DNA of 64,000 bases, taken from Phycisphaerae bacterium. Its GTDB lineage: Bacteria; Planctomycetota; Phycisphaerae; Sedimentisphaerales; SM23-30. Location: the NCBI GenBank assembly GCA_016342495.1, contig JAEIOG010000010.1, positions 1 through 64,000 on the forward strand, given 5' to 3'. The notes beneath the pieces were generated by a model, which did not search any database, was not told the origin of the DNA, and worked only from the letters and a program-made list of their open reading frames with translations. Position numbers and translations under genes: made by a program. Positions 63,255 to 64,000 of the stretch are shown piece after piece (positions within the stretch are counted from its first letter, which is position 1; each line of letters starts with the position of its first letter).

Positions 63255-64000
63255 ATGTCCAGATCATCAACCAAAAAAACCATACGTCACATTCTCGCTA
63301 TTGATGGCGGCGGTATACGTGGCATCATCCCGGCTTTGGTTCTGGCCCATCTGGAAAAACTCACCGGTAAAGCCACATCCAGCCTGTTCGATCTGATCGT
63401 TGGCACTTCTACCGGGGCTATTATCGCCTTGGGCATAGCCAAACCCGCCGAGCAAGCCCCTGCCAGAGCCCATTATACCGCTGATGACTTAGCAGACCTC
63501 TACGAAAAACATGCCGATGATATTTTCTACCGTTCTACCTGGAAAAGTTTATATTCAGCCGGTGGCCTGGCCGACGAAAAATATCAACATGACAAGCTTG
63601 AAGACTTATTGATAGATTATTTTGGCAATTATCGACTCGAAACCCTGCTGACTAAGGTTATGACCCCGGCTTATGATATTGAATATCGCGTGCCCTGCTT
63701 TATTAAAAGCTGGAAAGCCCGTCATAGTCGACTGCAACTGCGCCATGTCAGCCGGGCGGCAACAGCTGCCCCTACTTTCTTTGAACCGCATCAGATCAAA
63801 ATCAATCAAAAGGTCAGAACCTTAATTGATGGCGGCATTTTTATCAATAACCCGGCAATGTCTGCCTATATCGAAGCCCGCAAAATTTTTCCTGATGATG
63901 AAATCTATGTTGTTTCTCTGGGCACCGGCAACCTTCGCAACCCCATAGCCTATAGTGACGCCCGTAACTGGGGCAAGGTAGAATGGTCTTCGCCAATTGT
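63255..64000 (+). CDS. Patatin-like phospholipase (3' end beyond window)
   Basis: ATG 63255; 'HILAIDGGGIRGIIPALVLAHLEKLTGK', 'GTSTGAIIALG', 'LIDGGIFINNPA'; no stop before 64000. Confidence 0.92.
   Translation, partial: MSRSSTKKTIRHILAIDGGGIRGIIPALVLAHLEKLTGKATSSLFDLIVGTSTGAIIALGIAKPAEQAPARAHYTADDLADLYEKHADDIFYRSTWKSLYSAGGLADEKYQHDKLEDLLIDYFGNYRLETLLTKVMTPAYDIEYRVPCFIKSWKARHSRLQLRHVSRAATAAPTFFEPHQIKINQKVRTLIDGGIFINNPAMSAYIEARKIFPDDEIYVVSLGTGNLRNPIAYSDARNWGKVEWSSPI

Overview
The window is an AT-rich bacterial chromosome segment. I infer Planctomycetota, probably Phycisphaerae-like, from the LEPR-XLL giant protein, the prepilin-type 'GFTLIELLVVISIIALLVSILMPALSKAR' protein and the sulfatase-modifying/dockerin-like style. 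It starts with the conserved rpsB-tsf-pyrH-frr block, followed on the minus strand by a GH95-like protein and pheS. The dominant feature is one uninterrupted minus-strand ORF of 37.1 kb (12,376 aa; 7040-44170). It has an N-terminal LEPR-XLL motif, dozens of ~130-141 aa beta-rich 'NTTG' repeats organised into higher-order modules, a ~9 kb RTX-like GGxGxD zone and a C-terminal ConA/LamG-like domain. Immediately upstream on the same strand are a truncated SecA-like ATPase, a PqqD-like/M50/HlyD fusion and a GAF/HlyD fusion, which together look like a dedicated export/processing cassette for the giant protein. A second unusual locus is an FGE/sulfatase-type C-type-lectin-fold gene with a dockerin-like N-terminus (51601-52722). 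Its last ~35 codons are GC-rich and almost entirely NNC, which looks like a diversity-generating-retroelement variable region; no reverse transcriptase or template repeat is visible in the window. The remainder encodes GH29 and GH38 glycosidases, a decayed 5' fragment of a second GH38 gene, two M42 peptidases around a Tat-signal metallophosphoesterase, a pseudopilin-like protein, tRNA-Arg(CCG) and a patatin-like protein cut by the window edge. All family assignments come from motifs read by eye; no database search was run.
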